A DNA stretch of 36,912 bases. It comes from Smittium mucronatum (lineage: Eukaryota; Kickxellomycota; Harpellomycetes; Harpellales; Legeriomycetaceae). Of the stretch, positions 1 through 14,174 are shown one piece after another. Position numbers and translations under genes: made by a program. The stretch covers positions 1 to 36,912 of the forward strand of contig LSSL01003608.1 in NCBI GenBank assembly GCA_001953115.1. The letters are read 5' to 3'. Position 1 is the first letter of the stretch; each line of letters opens with the position of its first letter. The notes beneath the pieces are model-generated. The model saw only the letters and a program-made list of their open reading frames with translations, did no database searches and had not been told where the DNA came from.

Positions 1-3000
1 TTGGCTATATCTGGAAAAAATTGGAGTTAATTTTACCTTCTTTAAAATACTGAATTTTTCACTGATGAAAAAATGTGTTTGATCTGATCTCTAAATTTTT
101 ATAACAATAAAAATTGATTTAACTTAAGTATCGCATTATTTCCATAAAGAGAATGTGTATAAAAAAAAGTTTAAATCGCTAAATTTAACCTATTTTAGAA
201 ATTTTTTTTACCATTTATTTGAGAGCTTATAAAAAATAAAGCTTCTATTTATATAATCGCTATAAATTTTAAAAATACTCTAAATATTTACTGTAATAAA
301 AAAAAGTTTTGTTCTAGCGAAAATAATTCAAATTTACAAAAATTTTAAACTTCAAAGTGACCATTAGCATATTTAAAAGGATTAAAAATTCTTTCATAAA
401 TTCTATCTTAACTTTTGTTTTGAGCCTCCCAAGAAATTTTTTTTCTTCTATATTTCATCAGAAAAAATACTTAATTACTATTTTATGAAGATTTATTACA
501 TAAAAAACCCATATCACCGGAACTCAACTTTATATAAATTAGTTAATCAGATACTTGAATCAAGATTAAATAAATTTTAGCAAGTTAAAATATGATTTGT
601 GATTAGTCAAAAATTTTTTTTATTTTACTAGATTTGTATTTTTCATAGTTAAATAATAACAGCTAAAATATTACCAATAGAATTATGATTAAAAATTATA
701 TGTGATCAAAATAAACACTAAAAAATCAAGTATAAGACTAAAAGATCAAATTTAACAGGGGTTCAAATCTAAATAATATATATATATATTAAAAACACCC
801 AAGCTTCCTTATTTTTTTCGATATATTCGAGTTCGATTGCGAAAAAATATTTCGATAAATCCTTTGGATATCCAATTTAAAAAAAAAATGAGATATTTAA
901 TTAAAGGTTTTTTTCATTAATAAAAAATAATTTTATTAAAAATAATATTTTTATTAAGCAAAGATTCAGTATCTAAAAATTAATAAATATCATTATAATT
1001 GAAAAAATTAAAAATAAAAAGTAAAAAACTATTTTATATTCCAAAATTAGAAAAATTAAATTTTTCACGATTTAGATAGTATTTGAAGAATTTTAAACAT
1101 TTTATTTTAAACCCGGTTTATTTAATCTAATCAATTCGAGTTAAATGGAAATCTAATAAAATGGGATGGAATTTTTAGGAGAAAATCACAAATTTCTAAA
1201 AATCTATTCATGATAATTTTTTATAATATTATCCCGTTTTTTCAATAAAAAAAAAGTAACAATGTGGGAATTGAAAAGCAGTATAATTATCCTTTAAGAA
1301 TATATTTTTAAATAAGAATTAACATCGAAACATTTCCCAGTGGGTACGGAGCCGCTAGAGTGATAGATGGTAACGGGATGAAATTTGATATTTTTTCCTT
1401 TACTGTATTTTTAGAATTTTTTTTTCTGGTATTTGTTTATTATAAATAAATTCCATTAAAAAAAAATGATATATTAAATTAATTTAATGATAAAAGATAC
1501 TGAAATTTTCCATTCTAAAATTTTATATTTAGCGCTTGCTGGTGGAAGAAATATAACATATTATAAATACTATAAAAAAATTAAAATAATACAGAATATT
1601 GTTTATAGAGCCTTATATATTCCACTGTGATAATATTTTACATAAAACCGAATTATATTTTTATTCATTACGTTAAAATATGATAAGTTATATCTTTAAT
1701 TTTTACAAATAGTAGTCAAAAAATTTGGTTGTGTATTTGAATTATTTTCTATAAAAATATTTTATTATAATATATTGGTCGTGAGGGGATGAAGATAAAA
1801 AACGAACGCTTAATTCAGAATATTTCAAATACAGTTAGATCAACCAAAATTTGATTTGTCACATTATTAAACATATTTATGAATTTTTAATTTTTAATTT
1901 CCAATTTAGCGATATATTTTAAACAAAAAATATATTTTTTATAGTAAAAATTAATAATTCAATATTTAACTAGTCCAATATTTTCTGAACATTGTAGCGA
2001 AAAAAATTAAATGGTCTTATTTCTATGTTATTTTTTCTGCGAAATTGAAGATTTTAAATTTAATAAAGGGGAAAAAATATTAAATATTAAAAAATAAAAC
2101 ATAAATTTCAAAAAACACAAGTCATAACATCTTAAAATAATAATTTTAATGAATTGACTCTATTTTATGCAAAAATTACTAAATTGAAAAATATAAGCTC
2201 TTTAAAATAGTTTAGAGTTTTAAATATAGAGCTTATTTTTGAATATATATATTTGAATTTATAAAGAATAAAAAATAAAAATTTAAATGAGAGTTTATAA
2301 GAATATTTTAAATCAAAATTTGTATAGTAGAGTAAAAAAAATTGTATAGACTTAAATTTTTAGTATTTTGGATATATATACTTATCAATATTAACCAAAA
2401 TTTTAACATTTATGGAGGTTTTTAATTATTAAAGTAAATAATTAAGTGATTGAAGAAAAAAAATATAAAGGGTATAAATATAGGCAATAGATTCTCTAAT
2501 TTCTCTATTAAAATTAACATATTTTTGATTTTTTTTACAATTTTAAATTTATTTATTTGTCAATTAGGAGATATAGTAGAACATTAACTATAATTTTTTG
2601 AATTTTTGAATTTATTCTTTATCAAATACAGAAAAATAACTAGGATATAAATTCGCACTTCTGCAACAGGAAGATTTCATCTCGGTTAAAAATATTGAAA
2701 ATAAAATAAATTTATCGGTTTTAAAAAATAAAAATTTTATGAAAAATTAGAAAAAAATATGTTAATATTTCATATAAGGCTCGATAATAATAAAAAATTG
2801 TATATTTATAAATAAAAAAAAATTATTTGAAAATTTGCATTCATTTGTACATGAAACGTTTTATTAGTCTTTTTAGTCAAAAATGTGCCTTTTTAAAAAA
2901 TAAAATAAAATTAGTATTATTAATAAATAAATTTTTTTCTAAAAGGGTTAAATATTCGACCAATTCACTTTTTTTTCATTTCAGACTATTATTAAACCAA

Positions 3001-5659
3001 AATATATCATAAAATCAATATTATATTATACATGAATACAAAAAAAAAGTATAAATTATTGATAATGTTTTTTTTTTATTTAGGCTAGTTTCTGATTTTT
3101 TTAAAAAAAATAGCACAAATTCATATACATATATACATGTACATATGTATGAATTAAAAGAATTCTATTTAAATTTGTTTATAAAAATATTAAAAAATCA
3201 ATTTTTTTGGATTCTAGTAATTTTTTTGGATTTTTATCAATATTGTTTATGTTAATAAAAAGTAATTTATCAGAGAAAAATGATATTTATATAATTGAAG
3301 ACACTATTTTTATGAAATTTTGTATTTTGTATTTTAAATTTCATTATAAATATTTTTTTAAGATTTTTTTTTGCATTAAAAGATTTTAGAAAGAAAATAT
3401 AAAATAAGTAGACTTATTATTATAGTAAAAATTATAATAAAGTTGTTATTTTTTTCGTAATTTATCCCGTGCTGATATGCAAAAAAATTGGTAATTTATC
3501 ACATAAAATTGACAGATTTTCAAGATAGAAATCTGAAAATTTAAATCGTTTCTTATTTCATATCTATCATTGATTTAAAACCCCTTTTTTGAAATAAAAA
3601 TAGTTTATCCAAAAATTTGGATATATATAGTTATTAGATTAGTTTACTTATCAAAAAATGATAATGAGGTATAAAAAAATTTGAAAAATAAATAAATAAA
3701 ATTCTGAACTTAGAACCTCTCCAAATAAACATAAAATTAATCTTTATTTTAAAATTTTCCAAATTCTATTTAATGGTATTTTTTTTATTTTTTTATTAAT
3801 ATATTTCATATCGATTTGTTTTAAAAAGAGTCTAATGAAAGAAAATAAAATCCCTTAATAATTTAACTAACAGTTTTTTTTTTTTGTAAATTTGAATTCC
3901 AAAAAATATTTTACATGTATTTGACTTTTAAGGAAATAAAATTATTAGATTATTACAGAAAAATTATTGAGTTAAAATAATATTATACTCATTTCAGTTT
4001 TTTAGTTTTGTTAAAATTATTATTGATTAAAATGGCGGTAAATTTTTTTAAAAAATTTAAATTAAAACATTGATAGATCAATAATTGCTTTTAATAAAAT
4101 CGATTCAAATAATTTATATCAATTTAAAATTTTGCTATTATTGAACAGAACTTCGACTTAAAATAAATCAATTTATTATATATCCAATGAAAAATGGTGT
4201 AAAAATGTTGAGGCATATTTCATAATACAAAATTTAGAGTAGATAAAAAGGAATATTTTATGGGATTTAAAAATTGATTTTCTTTATTCATATTCAATTA
4301 TATACGCTTTTATTATAATGAATTTTGAAATTAGATCATAATATGATTTTATTATCATTGATTTTAATATTTCTTGATTTTTTTTAAATATGATGCATAT
4401 AATGGAATATTTAGATTTTTTCAATTTTTTTCCAGTTAATTTTTTCATTTTATAATGTGATATGATATTTAAAATTTGCAATATTAATTTAGTGTGAAAT
4501 AATATATTAGATATCGTGTTATATGTAGAAAAATAATTAAAATTTAATTTAATTTGAAATTAAAAATAATTTTTTTCATTGAATTTATCTTTTTATATTT
4601 TTAAACACGATTAAAATCAAATATTAAAAGTTAATAATATAGAAATGTAGAAGAGCAGAAAAATAGAAACGATTTTTTAATTTAATATTAGTTATTTCAA
4701 TTAAATTCGACATTTTATTCTCTTTATATAAGATAAAACCAAATTTAGTTTTTCAATTTTTCAGAAGAATGATTTCTATTTTCTTTTTTTTATAAAATTT
4801 GAAATATTTTTTATGAAAAAGTTAATTCTTAGCTAAAACTGTTAATTTATTCGTAAAAATTAAAATTGATATATCTAAAATAAGTAAGCAAAAAAATCAT
4901 TTAAAGAATATAGATTTTTTTTTGAAATTATTCTTTTAAGGATAAAATGATATTTTTACTTATAAAAAATAAATTTTTGGACTTTTAGGGAAATTTAAAC
5001 CGAGAGTAAAAATAATCACCCATTTAAGATTATATATAAACAACTAGACTAATTAAAAGCTATATAAATTTTTTTTAATAGTTTAAATTAACTAAATTTA
5101 TTCATTCTTAAAAAAATTCAAACAAAAAGATATTGTGCAACACATTCAAGGAAAATCTCTATGAAAATAAAGAATTTTAATTTTTAATAAGTCCAATAAA
5201 ATAGAAATATATTTAAAAACTCTTTATAATATTTTAATCAATAAATAAATATTTGGATTTATATTTTAGCGATAAATAATTTAAAGAGGAAAAAGTGATG
5301 CTTTGTAATATTTATATTTCTTCTAAAGCTTTTATTTTCGATTAAAAATAAATTCCAATTTTTATAAAAAAATAATAAATATCGAAAAAATAGGCTTTAG
5401 AGCTGAAAAATGCTATTTATTTTTAAAAAAATTGTAATAATAAAGAATTTCATATAAGTTTTAAATATAATGAAAAATTAAACGATTTAAATAATAATTT
5501 TAAAATACTAATAATAAGATCTGATTTTAAATTTTCATTTATAATTACGAAATTTTAGCTATAAGTGAAGGTACTATTTTAAATTATTATGATGTCTGAA
5601 AAAAATAAAATTAACTACTTATTTTTATATCAACGCTGATTATTTATTAATTTTATTTT
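1..5659. other. AT-rich gene-free tract (left part)
   Basis: The stretch is dominated by A and T homopolymers and short TA runs, with stop codons in all frames every few dozen codons. The longest open frames are about 60-65 codons of Lys/Asn/Ile/Phe/Tyr, as expected from AT composition alone. I see no splice-linked coding fragments, tRNA or rRNA. It may be decayed repeat DNA, a subtelomeric or pericentromeric block, or simply a long intergenic region. Confidence 0.75.
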
Positions 5660-6290
5660 AAGCCCCTAAGAGTGAAATACCTTGCCGTGGTTTAGGGGCT
5701 TAATAGTGTACTTTTCGAAGTACACTAGACCAAAATTTCACACAGCGCTTTACTATTCTTGGTTGGGAATAGTAGAGACAGCGCACAGAAATTCGGAGGA
5801 CAGAGATTCCAGAAGAGGAACATCTAGAAACAGGAGGAAACAATGGTTTAGCACAGCTTAGACATAGAATAATGCACAAGTCCAGCGTTAGACAGTCAGA
5901 CGGATCTCAGCGTCTAACAGCTATTTGTAGGAAAGCCATGTAGATCAATCCCAAGTTTGGGTAGGAGCCTAAATCTATCAATCCTGTTAGAATTAGGCTC
6001 TGACTGGGAGCTCAATAGATTCAATGAACTATTGTTCGTTGAAAAAGAGCTTAATCCTTGACTTCATGTAACCTCAGTCACCCAGCCTACTTGAAGCAAA
6101 GCCAGGGGGGGGGGTCTTTAGTTTGATAGATTGAACCCTTTTCCCGTAGTTACGCAGCCGGTAGTCCGGCAGAGGAGCTTACTGTAGTTAGGATAATAGT
6201 ATTTTCTGTACGACTTTTTCTTTTTTTCATATTTTTTTAGTATAGTTTTTAATGACGTTATCTTAAAATAAAATTCCGATATACAAAAAA
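5660..6290 (+). repeat. Dispersed structured element, copy A (candidate ncRNA or retroposon)
   Basis: This is an island of near-balanced base composition inside very AT-rich DNA, with no long ORF. It holds several perfect inverted repeats: a 10-bp stem 5660-5669/5692-5701; a 10-bp stem 5704-5713/5718-5727 closing a TTCG tetraloop; 8 bp 5751-5758/5767-5774; 7 bp 5887-5893/5912-5918; 8 bp 5965-5972/5993-6000; 6 bp 6013-6018/6029-6034; and 5 bp 6157-6161/6166-6170. A diverged second copy lies at about 16640-17270 in the same orientation. Both copies end in a shared block (tatagtttttaatg, then cttaaaataa) followed by a short A run. Strand is assigned from the 3' A run and is tentative. I could not match it to RNase P/MRP, a group I or II intron core, or a tRNA-derived SINE. 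Ends are approximate. Confidence 0.7.
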
Positions 6291-8439
6291 AAATGTTTTG
6301 TTTTCAGTATCAATTTTTTTTTGATCAAATCAAATTATATGCAAAAATAAGACCGGTACTTAGAATGATTTTTTAAATGGAAATGTTGTTTATAATGTAT
6401 CCATTATATTTTCTGTAAATTCTGAATAAGTATTGGATGAAAATTAAACTTTATAAAGAAAATTTTCAGCCTCAATATTAACAGGTATCAACGAATTTAA
6501 TATATAAATCAACAACAATTTCTGCAAATAAAACTCTTGTTTTAATTTTTATCTAAAAATATTAAAAAAAATCAAAAAATACTTATTTCCAGATAAAATA
6601 ATAGTTATTTATCCAAAGATATGATATATATATTAAAAATTTAACTAGGCTTAAAATAAGATCTTTTAAAATTTTAGGGTGCGAAAAAATACTATTCAAT
6701 GAAATTTATAACTTTATAAAAATAAAAATCGCACATGCTTTATTATATATAATAATTTAAAGTTCTTTCAAATAAATAACCCAAAATTTCCAAAAAAATC
6801 CAAAAAATGATAAATAAGATTACTTAGACAACTATATCAATATACATATTTTTTATTTGGATGTGAACCCTATCTGGTTGCGATCTTTTTTTTTTTTTGT
6901 TGTTACCCTTATTTAGATGTGATTTTTTTTTCGTGATTTTTAAACTGTTTTTTTGACCCGTATTGTAATTGGGTAAAATGATTTATCGAGTAATTATTAT
7001 CGAATAAAAAATCTTTTACTGTTTAATGGAAAAAGGTTTAAAGAGTAATAATTTTTTTGGATATAATTTTAAAATCCACACAATCGAATCCTAAATATTG
7101 GATCAATTCGATAAAAGATTCATCAAAAATATTTCCATTTATCAAATAGTATGGCAGAAAAAAAGTAATAATATATAGACCCTTAATTTTTATTGAAAAT
7201 AAATATGTGGGAATGGAAAGAGCATAATTAGATATAATAATATATCCTAAAACAATTAAAATAACTAGTTAGATATTAGATCGATATTATGGATTATATG
7301 GCACCCTAATATTATATTCAAATTTAGCACGAGAAAAAAAGTATTTTTTTTCGTAGATAAACTTTTACGTTTGATTAAAACTATCATTATTAACGAATAT
7401 AATTAATTTTTTATGTAGATATAAAAAAATATCAAATTAAAGATGCTAATTTTTTAAAAATGAATTAACACGCTTTTATTTACATATTGATTTAATGAAA
7501 ATATCATTGAGTAATTGAAAGAATCCAATCGATAATAATTTACTTATGCTATCCAATTTTAGTATTAAATTTTTTTAATCACAGTCTCATCCAAATGAAG
7601 ATCATATCCACATAAATTATATATATATAATTTAGTAAAAAAAAAAATTCTTTAAATAAATTTTAATAAAGATATTTAAAAAAATTGTATTTTTTTTTGC
7701 AATTTTCAAAAAAAAAACGAAAAAGGAATACATAAGGGGAATTTAGCAATAATTTTGCAGGTTATTTGAGATAAAAATTAGTTTCTCGAATTATATTCGA
7801 TTTAAAAAATATAAATAGGATTTTTTCTTGATTTTTTTAAATGATCAATTATACCAATTATAAATAGTTTTAAAAAAATTTCTCCCTTAACCTTTATACT
7901 TCCAGAAAAAAAATGTAATATTTAACCAAGATTTTCATTTTAAAAATTAATAAATAGGCATTATTTTGATATTATTACAAGTTTAAATTCAAATAAACAT
8001 AATTTTTGCTATTTTTTTTTGTAAAAAATCGCTTTTCTGGAAAAATTTTAACCATAGTATTTTTATTTTCCCTAACTATGTAAAAGAGCAATAAAAAAAA
8101 TAATTTTAAAATTTAAATAAGTCTATGATGAATTTAATCGATTTAAAATACTCAATTTATTTGGTTTTTAAGATTTAGAAATTGGAGATTTTTAATATGC
8201 ATGAGATCAACTTATATTTCTCCAGAAGTCATAATTATAGTATTGAGTATAAACTGGTTGAAGAGGATAAAGACGATAAAATATATTTTTTAGAGGTCTA
8301 AATGTACTTTAGAAAAGTTAAAGTTGTGGATTTTTACGTAATAATTTATCTGAATGGTATCACATAATAATAAAAAAATGAAAATTGAGTTTGAAAAACA
8401 TAAAGAGAAAAAAATATATTAAATAAACTCAGTTTTACT

Positions 8440-8471
<32 letters not shown>
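8440..8471 (+). repeat. (AAC)n microsatellite
   Basis: About ten near-perfect tandem copies of the trinucleotide AAC/CAA. It is the only clear trinucleotide repeat of this length in the window and is not in a coding frame. Confidence 0.95.
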
Positions 8472-9091
8472 AAGAATATTTGCACTGATTTATTTTAAAA
8501 AATTTTAGAGTTCAAATGATATAAAGATTATGGTCAATGATATGTGTTTTAAGATATCCTAATTTGGTTAACACCGATTTTTTTTCAATTTTTTATGTCA
8601 GAATTTTTTTTAGAACAGATATGAAAAAACCCCTAATTTATTAAATTTAAATCAAAACAAGTTTTTGTAAAAAATAATCGCGAGGTATAGGGTTAAATAA
8701 AGATAATATAATGAGCTGGAATTTATTTATTTATTTATTTTCTTCAAAAAAATAATTTATATAACTGGTATAAATCAAAATAAGATATTTAAGAACTATT
8801 TAAACTTAACCTAAATGATATAATATCAAATAAGATCAGAAAAAAAGAGTAAAATCGGAATTAAAGATGTATTGGCTAATATTAAAGGTAAATATTGATG
8901 AAGTTATTCTATTATTGGTTATTTTTACCCTTTATATACATTTAATTTGTTGAGAATTAAAAATTTTAATAGATAATAATTATTATCAGCAAATAATGCA
9001 TGATTTAGTTATTTCAACTCGAAAATTCTGAAATAATAATATTATTTTTTAATCTGACATGATTCCATTTTTACATCATTATAAACATTTT

Positions 9092-9149
9092 TTTTTACAA
9101 AGAGTATGCGACAAGTCCACTGTGAGCTTTAAAATGCTCTTTGTAAAAA
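9092..9149. repeat. 13-bp perfect inverted repeat with 32-nt loop
   Basis: TTTTTACAAAGAG (9092-9104) is the exact reverse complement of CTCTTTGTAAAAA (9137-9149). The loop between them is GC-richer than the surrounding DNA (it contains GCGACAAGTCCACTGTGAGC). No flanking gene is visible, so a terminator is unlikely; it may be a small folded RNA or a footprint of a mobile element. Confidence 0.6.
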
Positions 9150-9968
9150 TAAAACATTAAAAATATCATGTAAAAACTTAAAGATAAGCCAGTAGTGATA
9201 AGTAAACTTTGATATGTTATAAATTGAAAAGTATCAAAATTTAACATCCCTGTTGAAAATATACCTGCTTATGAAAAATTAGCTGGATTATTAGCAAAAT
9301 CCAACTTTTAAAAAAATAAATAAAATCTAGATAAACTAGAAACAAAATTATTTTTTCATATTTTATTGAAATTAGCTAACTAATAAATCCAAACTCATTT
9401 TTCGGTAATGGGGCGTTAAAAGAGCTGTTAATCCTGGAAAATATATCGTGGGGATATCATAAAAACCATAATTTATATCTAAAAGAGCAAATGTTTAGAT
9501 ATTATTTTTAATTCCTATTATTAAGCAATATTTTTAATATATGAAGGCTTTTAAATGTTTTAAACTGCAAAAAAAAAAATCATATACTAGGAATTAATTC
9601 GGTCTAAAATAATTCTAAACGGATTAATTTTATTCTTTAAAAGCGAGTAAAGAGCCGCTTTAATACGCAATTAACTATAATATAGTTGTATTTTTACTAT
9701 CAAAAATCCACCTTTCAAATAAAAAACAAACACAATTATTAAAAGAAATTAAAAAAAACTCCCAGTAGATTCTAGATATAAAAAATATATATTGGTACTT
9801 CAGATCAACTGGCACATATTTATTTCAAAAATATGTGAGATGTACGTTTTTCAGGAATAACAATCATTTTTTTTATTTTCCTAATTGCAGTTTATGAGAA
9901 ATTTTATAAAATTATTGTGGAATTAAGCAAAGCGTATTATGAATAAAACAAATTCTTGAACTCAGTGG

Positions 9969-9994
9969 AACCACCAATTATAACCACCAATTAT
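9969..9994 (+). repeat. Tandem duplication of a 13-mer
   Basis: Two exact head-to-tail copies of AACCACCAATTAT. Probably a replication-slippage product. Confidence 0.9.
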
Positions 9995-10272
9995 CAAATA
10001 AGGGTCCTATATAAGATTATTTTAGCTTTGTAAAATAAAATTTGTGCATATACAATATTAGTTTATGCAAAAGAGGAAAAAGTTTCAAAAAAAGGATATT
10101 ATTCAAGCTAAACTCAATAAATTAGATTAAAAAATATAATAATTATTTATTATTCAAAGTATTTTTAAAAAGCCTTTAGAGAGATTTTTTTTTAATTTTT
10201 CAACTCAAATATTTTAGAAACATGCGAGAAATGTTCAAAAGTTTATATTTATAGCAAATTTTAATTAAATTA

Positions 10273-10298
10273 ATTTTCTATTTTCTATTTTCTATTTT
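10273..10298 (+). repeat. 7-bp tandem repeat (TTTTCTA)
   Basis: Three or more head-to-tail copies of TTTTCTA in AT-rich non-coding DNA. Confidence 0.8.
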
Positions 10299-12311
10299 GG
10301 CTCAAATTATTTTTAAATTTTGTTAGAAATAATCTTTTCTACATAAAATTTAATTTCCAGGAATTATAAAGGAAGTAGATACCATAATAAATAAATTAAA
10401 AGAATCTTATTTGGTGGAAATAAAAATTAATTTTAGACTTTTTTTAATATTGTTTGAGTTTATTCGGTTTATTGGGAATTTTCGGATAAAAATATTCATA
10501 AAAATTAATAACTTCATTTTCTTTTAAGATGTATGTTTATATATATCAGGTGAATTGAAATGAATCACTTGGTATATGTGTTTTTTTTTACTTACTATAA
10601 ACAACTAATTTCTAGGAATTTTTTTTTCTGAATTTTTTTCGCTAATATTAATTAATAGAGAATTTAAATTTTTTTGATTATTTATTTTTTTAATTGAAAT
10701 TTTAACTCTAAGGACGTTTAAACGTATTACGAATAAATCTAGCGGGGTGATAAAGGTTAAAGCATTTAAAAATATTTAAATTAAATACAAATTGGTTCTA
10801 TTTTTGTTTTTTAGAAATCAAATAGGTTTTATTGATTAAAAATTTACTGTATGCATTATTTATGTTAATATTATTTTGGACTCTTTACAAAAATATTCAA
10901 AAAAATTATCATCCATAACTTTAAATAAAAAATAAATAATGAGTGGAAACTCAGATGTCTCAGTTTTTTATTAATTTATGAATTTTATAAGTACAGAAAA
11001 ATAGTCAAAGAACTATTTATTCTTAAAATAATTTTTAAATATCAAGAAAAACTAATATATATATATCAATTAAATATTTTTCTGTGCTATATCATTTATT
11101 TGGAGAAATACAGATCTTAAACCGCTAATATATCGATTATATTTCCTTAAGTAAAATTATTTTCAATCTTAAATAATTTCGTATTTTTTTATAATAGGAA
11201 AAAACTAAAATTCTTCAATCAATATTTGAGATCAACTGGAGCAAAGTTATTTTTAAAATTTTTGATATATATGCAAATTTACCATTTTTAACTATTTTTT
11301 ATTCCGATAATAAAAAATTGGTACTATATATATATAAATTAACTATAAATTTTTAAATAATTTTTTAGCTTTTTTTCAAATTTTAGGCAGTTAAGAAAAT
11401 GTTTATATAAATAATAAACAGAGAAAATTTAAATAAAAAAAATCTAAAATTTAGAAAAATTTAGAATCTTATTTTCCAAAAAAAAGTTGTTTTTATTTTA
11501 TGAAAGTAATCAAAAAGGGAACTGATGATATTAATACATATAAATTAAAAAAAATTGAATTTTTTTTATTAATATTTGTTCGAAATAGCCAATAATAGCT
11601 TTAATCTTATCTCGCCTAAATTTTCAACGATATAACTTAACCAAAAAAAAGAATGAAAAATCTTTTTAATAATATCTTAAAGCAATAAAATTTGGTTATA
11701 CTTTATAAAAAATAATTTTTCTATTAAATTAAAGTAAACTATATTAAATTTAAATGCTCGAATTATTTAATAATTTTAATCTATTTTATCCTCAAAATCA
11801 AATTAGAGCATAAATAGTTGAATTCAAATTATTTTCATAAGATATATTGTTAAAAAAAAAACAAATTATCAAAATTTTGTCAAATTTAGTTATAAAAAGT
11901 AGCTTTTTAAAGTTCAGAATGGGGGGTTTTTTTATAAAAAAATTCTCTAATTTTTATTACTAAATTTGGCAAAATTCTGACTATTTGCTTATTTTTACAA
12001 AAATTTCCAAAAACTGGTTCATTTTTAAATTTTTAATATTTATATTCTTCTTTTCGATAATAGCTCTCACAGAAACTAATTCTGTTTGCCAACTGTATTT
12101 TAGTAAATAGAATCACATCCTTAGAATAAAAATTTATGTCTTTCATTATGCAATCTAAAAATCATAATGAGAAAATTGATGATTTATATAATTAAAATAA
12201 ATCACAAAATATTGATTTTTAATTAGGGGTACTAAAAAATGTATTTTGATTATAAAAATGTAATCAAATCTATAAATTTTATCCTATTTTGGAGTTTCCA
12301 AAAAAAGGCGA

Positions 12312-12322
12312 GGGGGGGGGGG
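12312..12322 (+). repeat. Poly-G tract (11 G)
   Basis: An uninterrupted G run in DNA that is otherwise mostly A and T. Comparable runs are G10 at 6105-6114, C11 at 14164-14174, G8 at 27639-27646, G12 at 25928-25939 and G12 at the right edge. Confidence 0.9.
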
Positions 12323-12424
12323 TACGTTGTTAATGGCTTAATAAATAAACTATTGACCTGATGATAAGTTATTATGAGTATAAAAAATAGCCCAAATTTT
12401 TTGTAGATATAGATTAGAAATAGC

Positions 12425-12442
12425 ATATATATATATATATAT
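12425..12442. repeat. (AT)n microsatellite
   Basis: Alternating AT for about nine units. Shorter TA runs occur elsewhere in the tract, for example near 779-789. Confidence 0.9.
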
Positions 12443-14163
12443 TCCTCTTTTTAAAAATTAACAATTCTTATAGATAATAAAAGAGATTATGGGTGAAATA
12501 TCCTTGGGAAATTTAATTTATTATTTTGAATTTTGAAATGAAAGTAAAATTTAAGGTGTATATAAGTTTAATATAAATTAAAATATGATTTTGTGTTTGA
12601 AACAAAGCTCAGTGAGTATGAGATCGGTAAAATAGGTTTTAACAATGAAATAAAAAATCAAACCCGTTTATTTTTGTTATTTACATTGTTTTTAATAGTT
12701 TTTAATTTAACTAAAATATTTTAAAGCAATAATAGTAAGGATAATAACAGAATTTAGTATCTCCGATAGATAAAATTGAGCGTAATTTATCAGTGTGTAG
12801 AATTATGGGTTTATATTGGTATTCAAAAAACTGAGGAAAATGTAACTCTAGTATAATAATAAATAACAGATCTCTCAAAGAGTGGTCCGTAAAGATTATT
12901 AAAAAAAACAACCCACACTACCAAAAAAAAGAAAAAATGAGATCTAATAATGGAAAATAGATAACAAGAAATTAATAAATTAACCCCAAAAATTTAATTC
13001 AATAACTGTGCTATTATTTTATATTACCCATAAGCTATTTTCACGGTATAATTTTTTTTTTACAAAATAAATCAAATTTATACTCTTTGAAAAATCACAT
13101 CAGAAAAAATTTTATGTATAAATATCATTGCTAGTATTAATTTAACAAAAAATTAAAAGAGAGAAAGAGCTTTGTTCTATTCAAAAATAAAAATAAATAA
13201 ATGAAAAAACATTTATATTATATTCTATTTTCTTCATTTTAAGTAATAACATTTATGGTTCAGTTTAAGCATAAACCGAGTAAGTGTAATTATTATAAAC
13301 CACAAAATATATACTAAATATGAACTAAAATCCAATAATGTTTATTTTCACTACCATTTTTCTTCAATATCTACAAGTATTATATTTAAAAAACTTGAAA
13401 TTATATCTAAAATCTTTCAACCCCAATATTTTGGTATATATTTATTGTATATGATAAAATATTTTAGTCATTTTTATATAGCCCACCAATTTATGAGACC
13501 TCATGATGGATCTTATTTTCTTTATAATATCCCTCAAGGTTTTTTTAGCATGTTTTTGGTGTAGTGTTTCCAAACTTTCCCTAACATACAGGTCAGTATT
13601 TTTTTTGTACAAAAAATAACATAAATATTGAAAAATATCAATTATTAACTCAATATTAATTTTTATCCACAAAAATAGCTGGATTCAAAGGAAAGTTCTA
13701 AAAAAATTAAAAATTGAATTTTACAATTTATTCATATATGATAATAAAAATACCAAAATCACATGATATATTTAAAAATGCATTTGTTAAAAAAAACTTA
13801 TACAATAAATAAGCCTTAATTTTTCTGAAAAAGATCAATGAATCTGAGATACTAATTTCAAAACATATAAAAAAAATAATACCGCTTAGAAAAATTACCT
13901 TTAATACCATTTTTTAAGAAAAATATCTGTTAAAAATATAAATAATATGATGTAAATATATAATTAGTTACAAGTGAGTTATATAAAATTTTAAAAAAAT
14001 GAAACGATTTTTTAATTGGATTATTATTATATATATTCAAAATAGCACCAGGAATAATTGCAATGATTTTTTTTTCCAAAAAATACATATGCGTAAACAT
14101 AGAAATTAAAATCTATAATGAAGTCGTTTTAATGAAGTATTTTCAAATAATAATTTTTTTGAG

Positions 14164-14174
14164 CCCCCCCCCCC
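14164..14174 (+). repeat. Poly-C tract (11 C)
   Basis: An uninterrupted C run in AT-rich DNA, and the only long run of this class with C on the plus strand. Confidence 0.9.

Noticed and set aside
755..775. T-arm-like GGGGTTCAAATC suggesting a tRNA
   Set aside because: No matching acceptor, D or anticodon stems around it.
2827..4481. Open frames of 60-65 codons on both strands in the left tract
   Set aside because: Lys/Asn/Ile/Phe/Tyr low-complexity translations expected from AT composition; no domain, splice partner or promoter context.
5660..6290. Structured element as RNase P/MRP RNA, group I or II intron core, or tRNA-derived SINE
   Set aside because: I could not find the diagnostic RNase P CR-I/CR-V pair, group I P-Q-R-S elements, a group II domain V, or a paired A and B box. 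A GGGTTCAATC on the minus strand (near 6130) resembles a B box but has no A box partner.
13442..13910. Two neighbouring minus-strand frames of 76 and 60 codons
   Set aside because: Residue make-up follows base composition; no recognisable motif, and no phase-compatible splice joining was found.
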